Assembly: GCA_913062815.1 (NCBI GenBank)
Contig: CAJXWZ010000009.1
Span: forward strand, 1-64,000
Reading direction: 5' to 3'
DNA length: 64,000 bases
Source: an uncultured Colwellia sp.
GTDB lineage: Bacteria; Pseudomonadota; Gammaproteobacteria; Enterobacterales; Alteromonadaceae
Numbering within the stretch: the first letter of the stretch is position 1; the number at the start of each line of letters is the position of its first letter. Of this stretch, positions 1-9,510 are shown piece by piece. Below the pieces are notes generated by a model. It worked only from the letters and a program-made list of their open reading frames with translations. It searched no databases and was not told the DNA's origin. A program made the position numbers and the translations under genes.

Positions 1-76
1 GATTTGAACTCTAGAAGGGCTACAAACCCTTGCCGGTTTTCAAGACCGGTGCTTTCGACCACTCAGCCATCTCACC
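1..76 (-). tRNA. tRNA-Ser(UGA), 3' end cut by window edge
   Basis: Read on the minus strand, the sequence starts GGTGAGATGGCTGAGTGG and continues through an anticodon stem closing on CTTGAAAA, with anticodon TGA (reads UCN serine codons). A long variable arm follows (AAGGGTTTGTAGCCCTT), as expected of a class II tRNA, then the T-arm. The last few bases of the acceptor stem and the CCA lie outside the window. A promoter with stable-RNA character lies just upstream. Confidence 0.95.
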
Positions 77-112
77 ATATATCTACTGCAATTAACTGAC
101 TTGCTAGAAGAC

Positions 113-148
113 GGGGCGAATATTAAATACTGATGAGTTATTTGTAAA
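113..148 (-). promoter_or_regulatory. Promoter of tRNA-Ser with GC-rich discriminator
   Basis: On the minus strand a -35 box TTTACA (143-148) and a -10 box TAATAT (120-125) are separated by 17 bases. They are followed directly by a GC-rich discriminator (CGCCCC, 113-118). This is the layout of stringently controlled stable-RNA promoters and sits about 40 bases upstream of the tRNA-Ser 5' end. Confidence 0.7.
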
Positions 149-191
149 GAATTAATTTAAAGAAAAAGGATTTTATCTTAAAAAAACAAAT

Positions 192-575
192 CTACTTAAT
201 AAAATCTAAGTGTTGCTGATAAAAGTCACCTAAAAATGGTACTTTTTGTTTATGACCTTGAATCACGTGGAATAAGGCATAAAACCAAGCAAATAAGATT
301 GCGATATTTAATAACCAACCGATGAGCGGGATTAATGCCAATATTGCTCCGGTAATTATAAGACCAAGGGATTGTTTTAAATGAAAGATGGTATAAGAAG
401 ATTTTTGAGAGCCGTGAAGTACCGTTGCGATTAACCAACCCAACAAAGTTAAATAACTCAAAATAGATATAAATTTTGCCTTGGCGTAAACTCGATTTTG
501 TTTCAATAATAGGTAATTAAGGCCTAATCCTGCCGTGCTTTGTTGTTTAACTTTGTCCATTGATTGAAACAGCAT
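192..575 (-). CDS. Small membrane protein, DUF4870-like
   Basis: The 127-residue product has a short polar N-terminus and three or four hydrophobic segments in the second half. The motif around FHLKQSLGL, then a hydrophobic hairpin and the C-terminal phrase KVPFLGDFYQ, resembles the DUF4870 / Tic20-like small membrane proteins; its function is unknown. An in-frame reading continues upstream to a GTG at 608. The start at 575 is preferred because AAGGAG (585-590) lies nine bases before it, whereas the ATG at 581 is only three bases away. It is transcribed toward tRNA-Ser and is separated by about 180 bases from the transglutaminase gene behind it. The family call is moderate; the gene itself is likely real. 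Confidence 0.7.
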   Translation of the reverse strand: MLFQSMDKVKQQSTAGLGLNYLLLKQNRVYAKAKFISILSYLTLLGWLIATVLHGSQKSSYTIFHLKQSLGLIITGAILALIPLIGWLLNIAILFAWFYALFHVIQGHKQKVPFLGDFYQQHLDFIK

Positions 576-756
576 AAACATCCACTCCTTTGTTAATATT
601 TTCATCACTAGCTTTCATGTAAAGGTAGACTCAAATAACAAATTCAACAATCCATTTTCAAGCACAAAAATGCATATGAGTACTAATTACTTCAAATATA
701 TAAGGAATTATTTTTTGATATTATTAATAAAGCAAGATTATATTAACTTGTGTATT

Positions 757-2829
757 TTACAACTTACCTTTAAGTTTAACGTACTGATTTTTAAGGTGTA
801 AGAGCAATTCATCCTGTTGCTTTTTTGACAAATCTTGATACATTAAACATTCAAAAACACGTGTAAATTCAGCAAAGTCACTGGATAAAAAAGGCAGTTG
901 CTCTGTTACTAACAGAGCAAAACTACTTGGTGTGATGTTAGACGTTGGTTTTAACCCTTTGTTAACGAGTTTTAGTCGTAATTTATTATATAAAACTAAC
1001 CAAGGTGTCGCTTGCTTAGCTTTAAACCACCACAGACTAAACCGGGAAAGTGAATTTAAAAGCAGCATAAATATAATAAGTGAGCCTACGACAACAGCCG
1101 AAACTTTCCAAGGAATATCTTTACCAAACCAACGCTTTAACAGGTCGAATTGTTTTTTTGTTGAATAGCCAAGTACCCACCGGGTCCACTGGTAATCTAA
1201 AGCATCTAGTTGTAACCTAAGAGCGTTGAGCCAAGCAATATTTCTCAGCTGATATAAATCGACAAAATCATTATTCAATGAGGACTGTTGCTCAAGTAAC
1301 GCTGATGACCAACCACTTTCTACCCGTTCAGGATCTACTGCTGCCGTAGGATCAACGCGAAACCAACCAATTCCTTCTAGCCAAATTTCAGACCAGGCGT
1401 GAGCGTCATATTGATAAACACTCAAATGCCCGCCCTGCTGCTTAACTGTATTTGACAATGGTTCATTACTGGTATTGTTATATTCGCCACCTAAATAACC
1501 TGTTACTACTCGTGCAGGTATCCCTGCAGCACGCATAAGGTAAGTATATGAGCTCGCATAGTGAACACAAAATCCGGCCTGAGTATTAAAAAAGAACTGA
1601 TCTAAACTGTTGTTGGTTAATAGAGGAGGCTTTAACGTATAAAAATATTGCTCGGCTCTAAACATGGCAAGAATTGCGTTTGATCTTTCTTGAGGCGATA
1701 CATATTTGCTTTTCAGCTCTCGTCCTAAACGCTCCAGTTTTGGGTTACTCCCTTGAACTATCGATAAATTTCTCTTCTTTGTAATGTCGTCAATTGATAA
1801 ATCAAGCGAAGTATTCAAATAACTATTTATTTCGTAATGACTAATTTGGCTTATTATATTACGAGTTTGAATGGTGTAGTCAGAAGAGTTTTTTATTTGT
1901 ATATCAGTACTTTGAGCTATGGCGAGTCCATATAACCAAGATTGAAAACTAGGTTCAACAATAATATCATAATTTATTGCTTGCCCAGACGTTTCGGGTT
2001 TAAAAGGTTTTGTTTCTTTGGCTTTTCTATAAATATTATTAGCACGTGTCCATTTTCTGCCATCATAAAGCTCTAAAGTCATGGCCCGCCAATATAGCTT
2101 GGAATAATTTGGTATTTGCCCTCCTTTAAAGTCAACTCTAAAGGCTAAATCATTGGACAAAGCCAAATTTGCAATATCACCTGGACTGACTTCATCACTT
2201 AAACCTGTTTGCGCTGACTTAGCACTCGGCACTTGCCAAAAAGGAGACAATCGAGGAAATACAATAAATAATACCACGGCAAGCACTGTGCTTTGAATCA
2301 GTAAAATAGAGATTGTTTTTGCCATTGATGGCAGTGACTTACTAGGAGAAAATATCAACATCAAGACCATTAGGTTTAACACTAAAACCAAAATAAGCAT
2401 AAATGAAAAGATAAGATTTTGCTTGAAAATTAATGCCGCAGCGAGCAAAAACAGGCCCAGCAATAAAAGCTGGTAAAAATCCTTTCTCCTTTTGATTTCA
2501 AAAGCTTTAAGTACATAAGCAAACGTAAGCAAGTGCACCATACTAATTAAAACCCCTAGATTTGCAGCAGTAATTGCGATTGCGATACAACCACCAATGG
2601 CAAAAAGGGTAAGCAACACCGGTGAAACTTTTGCTAGTTTATTACTATTGAATTTAAGGTTAATTAAGAGCGCTTGCCAGCATAAACACAGTGCTAAAAT
2701 AGCCAACATCCAAGTACTAATCTCCAATGCTAAACTGGAAATATTCATTAACTGGCAAAACCATAACAGCCATGAGTTTTGATAACTTAAAGCAAAAGGT
2801 GAATTAATTTTTCGAGCAGTATTAAACAT
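757..2829 (-). CDS. tgpA: TgpA-like membrane transglutaminase (DUF3488 + transglutaminase core)
   Basis: The 690-residue protein has about five membrane segments in residues 20-190, a periplasmic transglutaminase-like domain, and one more membrane segment near residues 575-595 followed by a cytoplasmic tail. The catalytic triad is visible as Cys421 (QAGFCVHYAS), His477 (YDAHAWSEIW) and Asp493 (WFRVDPTAAV). This is the architecture of Pseudomonas TgpA (DUF3488/DUF4129), an inner-membrane protein with a periplasmic transglutaminase domain whose substrate is not well defined. It is the last gene of a three-gene operon with moxR and the DUF58 gene; only two bases separate it from DUF58. That order is widely conserved in Gammaproteobacteria. 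Confidence 0.92.
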   Translation of the reverse strand: MFNTARKINSPFALSYQNSWLLWFCQLMNISSLALEISTWMLAILALCLCWQALLINLKFNSNKLAKVSPVLLTLFAIGGCIAIAITAANLGVLISMVHLLTFAYVLKAFEIKRRKDFYQLLLLGLFLLAAALIFKQNLIFSFMLILVLVLNLMVLMLIFSPSKSLPSMAKTISILLIQSTVLAVVLFIVFPRLSPFWQVPSAKSAQTGLSDEVSPGDIANLALSNDLAFRVDFKGGQIPNYSKLYWRAMTLELYDGRKWTRANNIYRKAKETKPFKPETSGQAINYDIIVEPSFQSWLYGLAIAQSTDIQIKNSSDYTIQTRNIISQISHYEINSYLNTSLDLSIDDITKKRNLSIVQGSNPKLERLGRELKSKYVSPQERSNAILAMFRAEQYFYTLKPPLLTNNSLDQFFFNTQAGFCVHYASSYTYLMRAAGIPARVVTGYLGGEYNNTSNEPLSNTVKQQGGHLSVYQYDAHAWSEIWLEGIGWFRVDPTAAVDPERVESGWSSALLEQQSSLNNDFVDLYQLRNIAWLNALRLQLDALDYQWTRWVLGYSTKKQFDLLKRWFGKDIPWKVSAVVVGSLIIFMLLLNSLSRFSLWWFKAKQATPWLVLYNKLRLKLVNKGLKPTSNITPSSFALLVTEQLPFLSSDFAEFTRVFECLMYQDLSKKQQDELLLHLKNQYVKLKGKL

Positions 2830-2831
2830 AT

Positions 2832-3875
2832 TTAGTCGGCTGACCTACCGTTGTTAAATTTAGCTAACGCAATGAGGCAGTTTTGTTGGTGTTGATTACC
2901 AGCATCGGGTGAAATACTTACGTTTTCTTGGTCGACTGATGAAAGGTTTGAGTCTAAAAGCAAGCCGAATTGCTGCTGTGTTTTGCCATATTCAAGAATC
3001 AAAAAACACAAATAACTTAATTGTGTTTCAATATCAGTATGTGGCATTGAACTTAGCTTTAACCAAATAGGATTACCTTGTTGGCTTTGATAATGTTTAG
3101 TTAATTTACCTTGCCCTCGAGCAAGTTGCTTCCACGCTACCCGTGCTTGTGATTCACCAACAATATAATTTTTTAATTCAGAAAAATCATCAATTCCCGA
3201 TTGATTCGTTTTATATTCGAGTTCATCTGGCCCTTTCTCGTTAATGGATGACAAAAAGTTGCTATGATTACTAAGCTTTTTGGGGTGCGGGAACACAATC
3301 ACCTGATGAGAGAAATCTAACATTGCCCAAGTAATGAAAAGGCCTAAGGAATACTCGCTAAAAACTTTAATTCGTCCTAACTCGTGAACCCCTCTCAATT
3401 CAGGTTTTATAGATACTAGAACTTGAACTTCTCCCCGACTGCATAAATCAAGTTTGGTCAAATCAACATTTTGTTCAATTTGATAAAAATGAAAGTTAAT
3501 ATCGTAATGGTCTTTACTGGTCTTTACCTGTATTGGGAAATAAATATTTTGGGAAGCGAAGCCATACTGTAATTTAGTTGAAGTGAATGTTAATTGAGAG
3601 AAATTGTAAAAACTGTGCATCATTGTCGTGATAAATAAACTTGCCAACAAATAACTTAGTAATAGAATAATATTATTCTGATAATTTGTACCTAATAGAA
3701 ACAGCAACGTAACTAAAAGCAAATAAGAAAAACCAAACCGTGTCGGCATAATAAAGATATTGCGACTAGACAATACATGTTTATAACTACCGGGCACTCG
3801 CTTACTTAGCCAACTATTAATGCGACTTTTGATAGTAGCATTGAGTTTTTGTTTAATAGAGGCAAGTAAATTCAT
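2832..3875 (-). CDS. DUF58 domain protein
   Basis: The 347-residue product has two adjacent membrane segments at about residues 45-95 followed by a soluble domain. The DUF58 signature is seen near residue 240 as a Tyr-x-x-Gly-Glu stretch followed by RVAWKQLARG. DUF58 proteins have a vWA-like fold and are nearly always encoded beside a MoxR ATPase and often a transglutaminase; they are thought to act as a membrane partner of the ATPase. Spacing is eight bases to moxR and two bases to tgpA, so the three genes are almost certainly co-transcribed. The molecular role is not established. Confidence 0.9.
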   Translation of the reverse strand: MNLLASIKQKLNATIKSRINSWLSKRVPGSYKHVLSSRNIFIMPTRFGFSYLLLVTLLFLLGTNYQNNIILLLSYLLASLFITTMMHSFYNFSQLTFTSTKLQYGFASQNIYFPIQVKTSKDHYDINFHFYQIEQNVDLTKLDLCSRGEVQVLVSIKPELRGVHELGRIKVFSEYSLGLFITWAMLDFSHQVIVFPHPKKLSNHSNFLSSINEKGPDELEYKTNQSGIDDFSELKNYIVGESQARVAWKQLARGQGKLTKHYQSQQGNPIWLKLSSMPHTDIETQLSYLCFLILEYGKTQQQFGLLLDSNLSSVDQENVSISPDAGNQHQQNCLIALAKFNNGRSAD

Positions 3876-3883
3876 TGCAGTGA

Positions 3884-4840
3884 TTAACTTAACGGGTTTA
3901 ACACATCAACAGCTTGTAATATTTGCTGACTTACACTGTTATTATCACCTCGTTCATGGCCAGATAGTTCAAGTCTGTGCTCACATACAGAAGAAAAAAC
4001 CGCTTTGATATCGTCTGGTTTAAGAAAATCTCTATTATCAATAAAAGCCCAAGCCTTAGCCGCGCCAAGTAATGCTTTTCCTGCTCTAGGTGACAGAGGT
4101 CTACACAATATCTTATTACCTGCTTCGTTATCAAATCCTTTAACTGTCTGCCCCCGACTAACATGGCAAAGTGCGATAATGTATTCAATAATTACTTCAG
4201 ATGCATGAACCTTTTCAATTTCCTGTTGCATAACAAGTAAGTCTTCTCTGCTGTTTATATTTTCAATAGCTTTTGTTCGATCACGAGATAATGAAAGCAA
4301 TATATTTTTTTCAGCTTCAACATCGGGAAACCCTAAAGAAATTCGCATCATAAATCGGTCAAGTTGCGATTCAGGTAATGGATAAGTCCCTGCGTGAAAT
4401 AGCGGGTTTTGAGTAGCAATAACAAAAAATGGCTCAGGTAATAAGTGTGTAGTGCCATCTATACTTACTTGTTTTTCTTCCATAGCTTCAAGCAAAGCAC
4501 TTTGTGTTTTAGGGCTGGCTCTATTTATTTCGTCAGCTAAAACAACTTGGTTAAATATGGGGCCCTTATGAAGTTCAAACTGCTTAATATCAGTATTGAA
4601 AATTGAAATACCTACGACATCAGCAGGTAATAAATCACTGGTAAATTGAGTACGCTGATAGCTTAAATTTAGCGTTTCAGCCAATGTGTGGGCTAAAGTC
4701 GTTTTGCCCATGCCCGGCAAATCTTCTATTAACAAATGCCCTTTTGCTAGCAAACAGGCAACGGCCAATCGACATTCATTAGGCTTACCTAAAACTATAG
4801 ATTCTATTTCAATTAAAATATTTTTAATTACATTTTGCAT
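3884..4840 (-). CDS. MoxR family AAA+ ATPase
   Basis: The 318-residue AAA+ ATPase has a Walker A motif (PGMGKTTLA, residues 42-50), a Walker B motif (VVLADEIN, 99-106) and a sensor-1 region (VIATQNPLFHAGTYPLPE) that is typical of the MoxR subfamily. MoxR ATPases act as chaperone-like assembly factors together with DUF58/vWA proteins. It is the first gene of the moxR-DUF58-tgpA operon. The start is unusual: the ATG follows directly on a run of eight T that is also the tail of the aroG terminator, no Shine-Dalgarno sequence is present, and an in-frame stop lies just upstream. Expression may therefore depend on read-through from aroG or on a weak, AT-rich initiation site. Confidence 0.93.
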   Translation of the reverse strand: MQNVIKNILIEIESIVLGKPNECRLAVACLLAKGHLLIEDLPGMGKTTLAHTLAETLNLSYQRTQFTSDLLPADVVGISIFNTDIKQFELHKGPIFNQVVLADEINRASPKTQSALLEAMEEKQVSIDGTTHLLPEPFFVIATQNPLFHAGTYPLPESQLDRFMMRISLGFPDVEAEKNILLSLSRDRTKAIENINSREDLLVMQQEIEKVHASEVIIEYIIALCHVSRGQTVKGFDNEAGNKILCRPLSPRAGKALLGAAKAWAFIDNRDFLKPDDIKAVFSSVCEHRLELSGHERGDNNSVSQQILQAVDVLNPLS

Positions 4841-4883
4841 AAAAAAAACGTCTACTTAACAGATTACTTTAAGTAGACGTTTT
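4841..4883 (-). terminator. Rho-independent terminator after aroG
   Basis: Perfect 13-base arms AAAACGTCTACTT (4845-4857) and AAGTAGACGTTTT (4871-4883) enclose a 13-base loop. Read on the minus strand the hairpin is followed by a run of eight T ending at 4841. It lies downstream of aroG and touches the moxR start codon. Confidence 0.88.
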
Positions 4884-4930
4884 AACATGCTTTGTCATGT
4901 TTTAATAGCAAAGAGCGAGTAATACGCTAA

Positions 4931-5980
4931 TCATTTTCTTCTTGTATTAACAGCGTCGCTTAATTGGGCAAGCAATGTTTCAGTATCATCCCAGCCAATA
5001 CAAGCATCGGTTATACTTTGTCCATATACAGACGCTTTGCCGTCTACAAGCTTTTGATTACCTTCAACCAAATGACTTTCTACCATCACACCGAATATGT
5101 TGTGGTTGCCACTACTGATTTGATTTCCCACATCGGTGGATACCAACATTTGATTTTCAAATTTTTTACTTGAATTTGCATGACTAAAATCAATCATGAT
5201 CTTACTATTGAGCCCATCTTTAGCTAATTGCTCAGTCACTTCCTGAACACTGTCAGCATCAAAATTAGGCTTTTTACCACCACGCAAAATAATATGACAA
5301 TCACTATTGCCTGTTGTTTCCACAATAGCTGCGTGACCAAACTTGGTTACAGATAAAAAATGATGTGAAGCAGCAGCAGAGCCAATCGCATCTATAGCTA
5401 TCTTAATTGTACCGTCAGTGCCATTTTTGAACCCTACAGGACATGATAAACCAGAGGCAAGTTCGCGATGTACTTGTGATTCTGTGGTACGGGCACCAAT
5501 CGCTCCCCAACACATAAAATCAGCCATATATTGTGGTGTAATCATATCTAAAAATTCACCGGCAGTTGGCAAGCCCAGTTGATTAATGTCTAAAAGCAGT
5601 TTTCGGCCAATGCGTAAACCATCATTTAATTTAAAGCTATTGTCCATATAGGGATCGTTTATTAATCCTTTCCAACCTACCGTAGTTCGAGGTTTTTCAA
5701 AATAGACACGCATAACAATTTCTAAGCTGCCTTTATACTTTTCACGCAACTTAACTAAGCGTTGACCATATTCAAGCGCAGCTTTGGGATCATGAATAGA
5801 ACATGGGCCGATAACCACAAGTAAACGGTCATCTTTACCATTAAATATATTGTGAATGGCTGCTCGACCAGAAACGACCGACTTAATTGCTTTCTCTGAC
5901 GCTGGAAATCGCTCCAGTAATGCGATTGGAGGTAATAAGTCTTTGATTTTATTGATGCGCACATCGTCAGTTTGATACAT
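4931..5980 (-). CDS. aroG: 3-deoxy-7-phosphoheptulonate synthase, AroG type
   Basis: It catalyses the first step of the shikimate pathway, condensing phosphoenolpyruvate and erythrose-4-phosphate. The 349-residue protein is a class I alpha DAHP synthase and is strikingly like E. coli AroG from end to end. It has GPCSIHDP at 58-65 (metal-binding Cys60), RVYFEKPRTT at 91-100, a long match ending IGARTTESQVHRELASGLS, and the C-terminal GKSITDACIGW equivalent (GQSITDACIGW). The AroG rather than AroF or AroH assignment rests on remembered N-terminal similarity, so the feedback amino acid (phenylalanine) is an inference. It is monocistronic: it is divergent from add and ends at a strong terminator. 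Confidence 0.95.
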   Translation of the reverse strand: MYQTDDVRINKIKDLLPPIALLERFPASEKAIKSVVSGRAAIHNIFNGKDDRLLVVIGPCSIHDPKAALEYGQRLVKLREKYKGSLEIVMRVYFEKPRTTVGWKGLINDPYMDNSFKLNDGLRIGRKLLLDINQLGLPTAGEFLDMITPQYMADFMCWGAIGARTTESQVHRELASGLSCPVGFKNGTDGTIKIAIDAIGSAAASHHFLSVTKFGHAAIVETTGNSDCHIILRGGKKPNFDADSVQEVTEQLAKDGLNSKIMIDFSHANSSKKFENQMLVSTDVGNQISSGNHNIFGVMVESHLVEGNQKLVDGKASVYGQSITDACIGWDDTETLLAQLSDAVNTRRK

Positions 5981-6187
5981 AATTCTTTCTCATTGCTCTC
6001 ATCTGCTCGTTTAATTAGCAGTGTTAATTTGTGTTTTATTTACGTCTAGACATCCAAAAAAGTAGTCCCAAGGCCAATTTACCAGTGTTAAGAAACGAAT
6101 ACCAGTATATTCAAGTGAAGAAAAGTTAAAAAAACGATATCATTAAGACTTCAACAATCACACATACAAACTAAGGAGATAATTCCT

Positions 6188-7186
6188 ATGATAGACAGCT
6201 CATTACCTTTGCTCGATTTACATCGACATTTAGATGGTAATATCCGCCCTGCAACAATTTGGCAATTAGCGGAAAAAAATAATATAGCCCTGCCAACAAA
6301 GAGTTTTGAAGATTTTATTCCCCACGTGCAAATACAGCACAGCGAGTCTGACTTACTGGCTTTTTTAAAGAAGTTAGACTGGGGTGTTGCCGTTTTAAGT
6401 TCATTAGATGATGTAAAACGTGTCGCTTATGAAAATGTAGAAGACGCCTATAATGCCGGTTTGCATTATGCGGAATTACGATTTTCTCCTTACTATATGG
6501 CTATGACTCATAACTTGCCCATTAATGAAGTAGTCTCGGCTATTATTGATGGTATAAAATTAGGTATTAATGACTTTAATATTAAAATTAACTTAATAGG
6601 AATATTAAGTCGTACCTTTGGTGCAAAACAGTGTCAGCAAGAATTAAATGCTTTACTTGAACATAAAGAACACCTAATCGCCATAGATTTAGCCGGTGAC
6701 GAGTTTAACTTTCCAGGTGAGTTATTTATTGAACACTTCAAACAAGTACGAAATGCAAGTCTACAGGTTACCGTGCACGCTGGTGAAGCAGGTGGCGCAA
6801 AAAGTGTTTGGCAAGCAATTAATGAATTAGGAGCAACACGTATAGGACATGGTGTCGCCACAATTGAAGATGAAAAACTGATATCCCATATGGTTAATCA
6901 CAATATTGCGATTGAATCATGCTTAACGTCAAATTTCCAAACGGGCACTGTAAAAGACTTGACTCAGCACCCATTAAAGTCATTCCTTAACAATGGCATA
7001 AAAGCCTGTTTAAATACTGATGACCCAGCTGTACAAGGGATTGAAATAAAAAATGAATATGAGGTCGCTGAGCAAATATTAAAACTTAAGCAAAGTGATA
7101 TCACTCAGTTACAAAAAAACGCTTTAGCGGTATGTTTTTTGTCAGACAGTGATAAAAAATCGTTATTGGCTACATTCAAGTCATAA
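6188..7186 (+). CDS. add: Adenosine deaminase
   Basis: It hydrolyses adenosine and deoxyadenosine to inosine and deoxyinosine plus ammonia. The 332 residues match E. coli Add (333) along the whole length. The metal ligands His12 and His14 sit in DLHRHLDGN, the catalytic region is TVHAGEAGG, and the metal Asp pair lies in [15 protein letters not shown] lies nine bases before the ATG. It precedes deoD, whose substrate inosine it supplies, separated by about 200 bases, so it probably has its own transcript. It is divergent from aroG. Confidence 0.96.
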   Translation: MIDSSLPLLDLHRHLDGNIRPATIWQLAEKNNIALPTKSFEDFIPHVQIQHSESDLLAFLKKLDWGVAVLSSLDDVKRVAYENVEDAYNAGLHYAELRFSPYYMAMTHNLPINEVVSAIIDGIKLGINDFNIKINLIGILSRTFGAKQCQQELNALLEHKEHLIAIDLAGDEFNFPGELFIEHFKQVRNASLQVTVHAGEAGGAKSVWQAINELGATRIGHGVATIEDEKLISHMVNHNIAIESCLTSNFQTGTVKDLTQHPLKSFLNNGIKACLNTDDPAVQGIEIKNEYEVAEQILKLKQSDITQLQKNALAVCFLSDSDKKSLLATFKS

Positions 7187-7393
7187 CTCAATAGCAAAAT
7201 AAGCACATTTTATAAACAAAGGAGTTTAATTTCTATATCCTAATTGCTAATATCAGTTAGCAAACTACAAAATCAGTAAAACACCCTTGATAGCTGTCCT
7301 TGGATGAACTATTTACATCATTTACATTCAGGCTAAAAACTTATTGATTACTATACTTACTTCTTTATTAAAAGATAAAACAAGGGACATATC

Positions 7394-8098
7394 ATGAGCA
7401 CACCTCATATTTCTGCAAATTTAGGCGACTTCGCCGAAACAGTTTTAATGCCTGGCGATCCATTACGCGCCAAATTCATTGCTGAAAACTTCTTAGAAGA
7501 TGCTAAATGCGTCACGAGTGTACGTAACATGCTTGGTTATACCGGTACTTATAAAGGTCAACCAATCTCGGTCATGGGTTCGGGTATGGGCGTTCCATCT
7601 ATTTCTATTTATGCAACAGAGTTATATAAAGACTTTGGTGTTGAAAACATAATTCGTATTGGCTCATGTGGCGCTGTCCGAGATGACATAAAAATTCGCG
7701 ACATAGTCATTGGTATGGCAGCAAGTACAGATTCAAATGTAAATCGCCTTAGATTAAATCAATGTGACTTTGCTGCCACGGCAGATTTTTCATTACTCCA
7801 TAAAGTTGTTAACACCGCTCAACGTCTTAAAAAAGAAGTTCATGTCGGCAATATATTTACCGCTGATTTATTTTACACTCCACAGCCAGAAATGTTTGCT
7901 CAAATGGAGAAATATGGCATTTTAGCTGTGGAAATGGAAGCTGCTGGTTTATACGGCGTTGCCGCCGAATATGGAAAGAAAGCGTTAACGGTATTAACGG
8001 TGTCCGATCATATAAAAACGGGTGAACAAACCACTGCACAAGAACGTGAAAACACCTTTAAAGATATGATGGAATTAACACTAGAAAGTGTTCTGTAA
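7394..8098 (+). CDS. deoD: Purine nucleoside phosphorylase, DeoD type
   Basis: It phosphorolyses purine (deoxy)nucleosides to the free base and (deoxy)ribose-1-phosphate. The 234-residue protein is of the hexameric bacterial type. Phosphate-binding residues are visible as Gly21, Arg25 and Arg44 ([20 protein letters not shown]) and in [11 protein letters not shown]. The sugar/base site shows [10 protein letters not shown], and the catalytic Asp lies in [10 protein letters not shown]. It follows add, and its product feeds DeoB, encoded about 5 kb away. The leader of about 200 bases carries no recognised operator. Confidence 0.96.
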   Translation: MSTPHISANLGDFAETVLMPGDPLRAKFIAENFLEDAKCVTSVRNMLGYTGTYKGQPISVMGSGMGVPSISIYATELYKDFGVENIIRIGSCGAVRDDIKIRDIVIGMAASTDSNVNRLRLNQCDFAATADFSLLHKVVNTAQRLKKEVHVGNIFTADLFYTPQPEMFAQMEKYGILAVEMEAAGLYGVAAEYGKKALTVLTVSDHIKTGEQTTAQERENTFKDMMELTLESVL

Positions 8099-8128
8099 AT
8101 TGCTATAACACAATTTTAAGGACTCTAG

Positions 8129-8494
8129 ATGCTTATTTACCAACCACTGCTAGTGGTTCTCCTGTTTTCAATAGCAGGATGTACTACTGGGCATCTTGAG
8201 TACCTTAGTGAAGATGGAACAATTAAAACTGCGTGTGAAACTGAATATAGTTTCGCTCCAAGTGTAGATAAGTTTGCTGTTGAATATGTTCTAGCCTATT
8301 GTGCTAAACAAGCAAAAAGCAAAGGCTATAAGGTAGTTAACCAATCATTATTAACATTAGATCTCACCTTACCTGCACCACCAAATAATCTGCAATGGAC
8401 TTTTGTTGTAGCTAAATCTTTGTATCAAAATGAAAAACTCACCAACAAGCAATATGGTTATATAATTGCATTTTTAGACTTACAAAAACGTTGA
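8129..8494 (+). CDS. Small predicted lipoprotein, unknown function
   Basis: The 121-residue product starts with a lipoprotein signal: a hydrophobic stretch ending FSIAGC, with Cys17 as the predicted lipidated residue. The mature part has three further cysteines, at about residues 19-40 and 55-60, and no family that I recognise. TAAGGA lies a few bases before the ATG. It starts 30 bases after deoD and is probably co-transcribed, so it may be an envelope accessory to nucleoside use, but nothing in the sequence proves that. It converges on argP. Confidence 0.75.
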   Translation: MLIYQPLLVVLLFSIAGCTTGHLEYLSEDGTIKTACETEYSFAPSVDKFAVEYVLAYCAKQAKSKGYKVVNQSLLTLDLTLPAPPNNLQWTFVVAKSLYQNEKLTNKQYGYIIAFLDLQKR

Positions 8495-8505
8495 AGTTTT
8501 AAAAG

Positions 8506-9399
8506 TTAATCTAATAGAGCTCTCCCAACAGAAATAATTTCTTGTGATAGCTTTTTATTAATGCCCTTAACTAATACCCAACTGTGCCAATACAGTGTTT
8601 CTATAAGTTGTTTTTCAGGGCACAATTTAACCAATTCTCCACACGCTAGTTCATTTTGGATCTGCAATTCAGGTAATAAACAATAAGCGACGCCTTGTTT
8701 TGCCATTTCGACAAAAGCTTCAGAAGATCGGACACGATGGCAATAATATTCACTAGGGCTAATATCAAAATGTTTTGAAATATATCTGACATGCATATCG
8801 TCTTTATGATCATAACTAATAGCAGGTGCCATTTTGAGCGAAATATTGTTTACGCCTTCATTAAAATACTTTTGTTTGAACGATACCGAAGAAACTAAAC
8901 AGTAATTCATTTTACCTATCTCAAAGGATCTATAGCCTTTTAACGGCTCTTTTACGGTGGTAACGGCGCCAATCGCTTCTCCCGAGCGTAATTTATCAAT
9001 GGTTCTCTCTTCAAGTTCGATGACAAGGTTAAGTTCAATTAAATGCTTCTTTAAAATTGGTGTAACGGCTTTAATAAACCAAGTAGCTAAACTGTCAGCA
9101 TTAACAGCAAGGGAAATTTTCATTGGTTTAATCGGGCTATCAGGCAGTAGTTCTGGTAAGAGTTCACTCTCTAATTGTTGTACTTTTTTATAATGACTCA
9201 GGAGCTGCTCCCCTACCCGCGTTAACTCTATAGGTTGACTACGAATCAAAATTGGTTGGCCAACGTTTTCTTCTAGCAGCTTTATACGTTGAGATATAGC
9301 TGATTGAGAAATATACAATTGTTTAGCTGCCAACTCAAAGCTTTGGGTTTCAATAATTGCCCTTAAGGCGTTTAGTAATTTATAGTCGAACCCTGACAT
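8506..9399 (-). CDS. argP: LysR family regulator ArgP (IciA)
   Basis: The 297-residue LysR regulator has an N-terminal helix-turn-helix (AAKQLYISQSAISQRIKLLE, about 24-43) and a substrate-binding domain that matches ArgP closely (SLAVNADSLATWF, then SYDHKDDMHVRY). In E. coli ArgP activates argO in response to arginine and represses or activates other genes in response to lysine. It is divergent from an argO homologue with a 111-base spacer, exactly the context expected of ArgP, which makes the assignment firm. An inverted repeat within the spacer may be part of the control region. Confidence 0.94.
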   Translation of the reverse strand: MSGFDYKLLNALRAIIETQSFELAAKQLYISQSAISQRIKLLEENVGQPILIRSQPIELTRVGEQLLSHYKKVQQLESELLPELLPDSPIKPMKISLAVNADSLATWFIKAVTPILKKHLIELNLVIELEERTIDKLRSGEAIGAVTTVKEPLKGYRSFEIGKMNYCLVSSVSFKQKYFNEGVNNISLKMAPAISYDHKDDMHVRYISKHFDISPSEYYCHRVRSSEAFVEMAKQGVAYCLLPELQIQNELACGELVKLCPEKQLIETLYWHSWVLVKGINKKLSQEIISVGRALLD

Positions 9400-9510
9400 A
9401 AGATTTTCTTATAATTATTAAGTTTTATTAATTATATTTATTTTAGATTAAAGTGCAAACTAGTTTTCTTAGAAAATCTGGATAGAAATATAAACTTTAG
9501 GAGTATTAAG

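Noticed and set aside
2597-2782. Plus-strand open frame inside tgpA, and many similar frames inside other genes
   Set aside because: They lie wholly within well-supported genes on the other strand or in another frame, have no ribosome binding site and resemble no known family.
6000-6060. Possible TyrR box upstream of aroG
   Set aside because: The TGT...TTTAC-like bases are not at the spacing of a TyrR box, so feedback control at the DNA level cannot be claimed.
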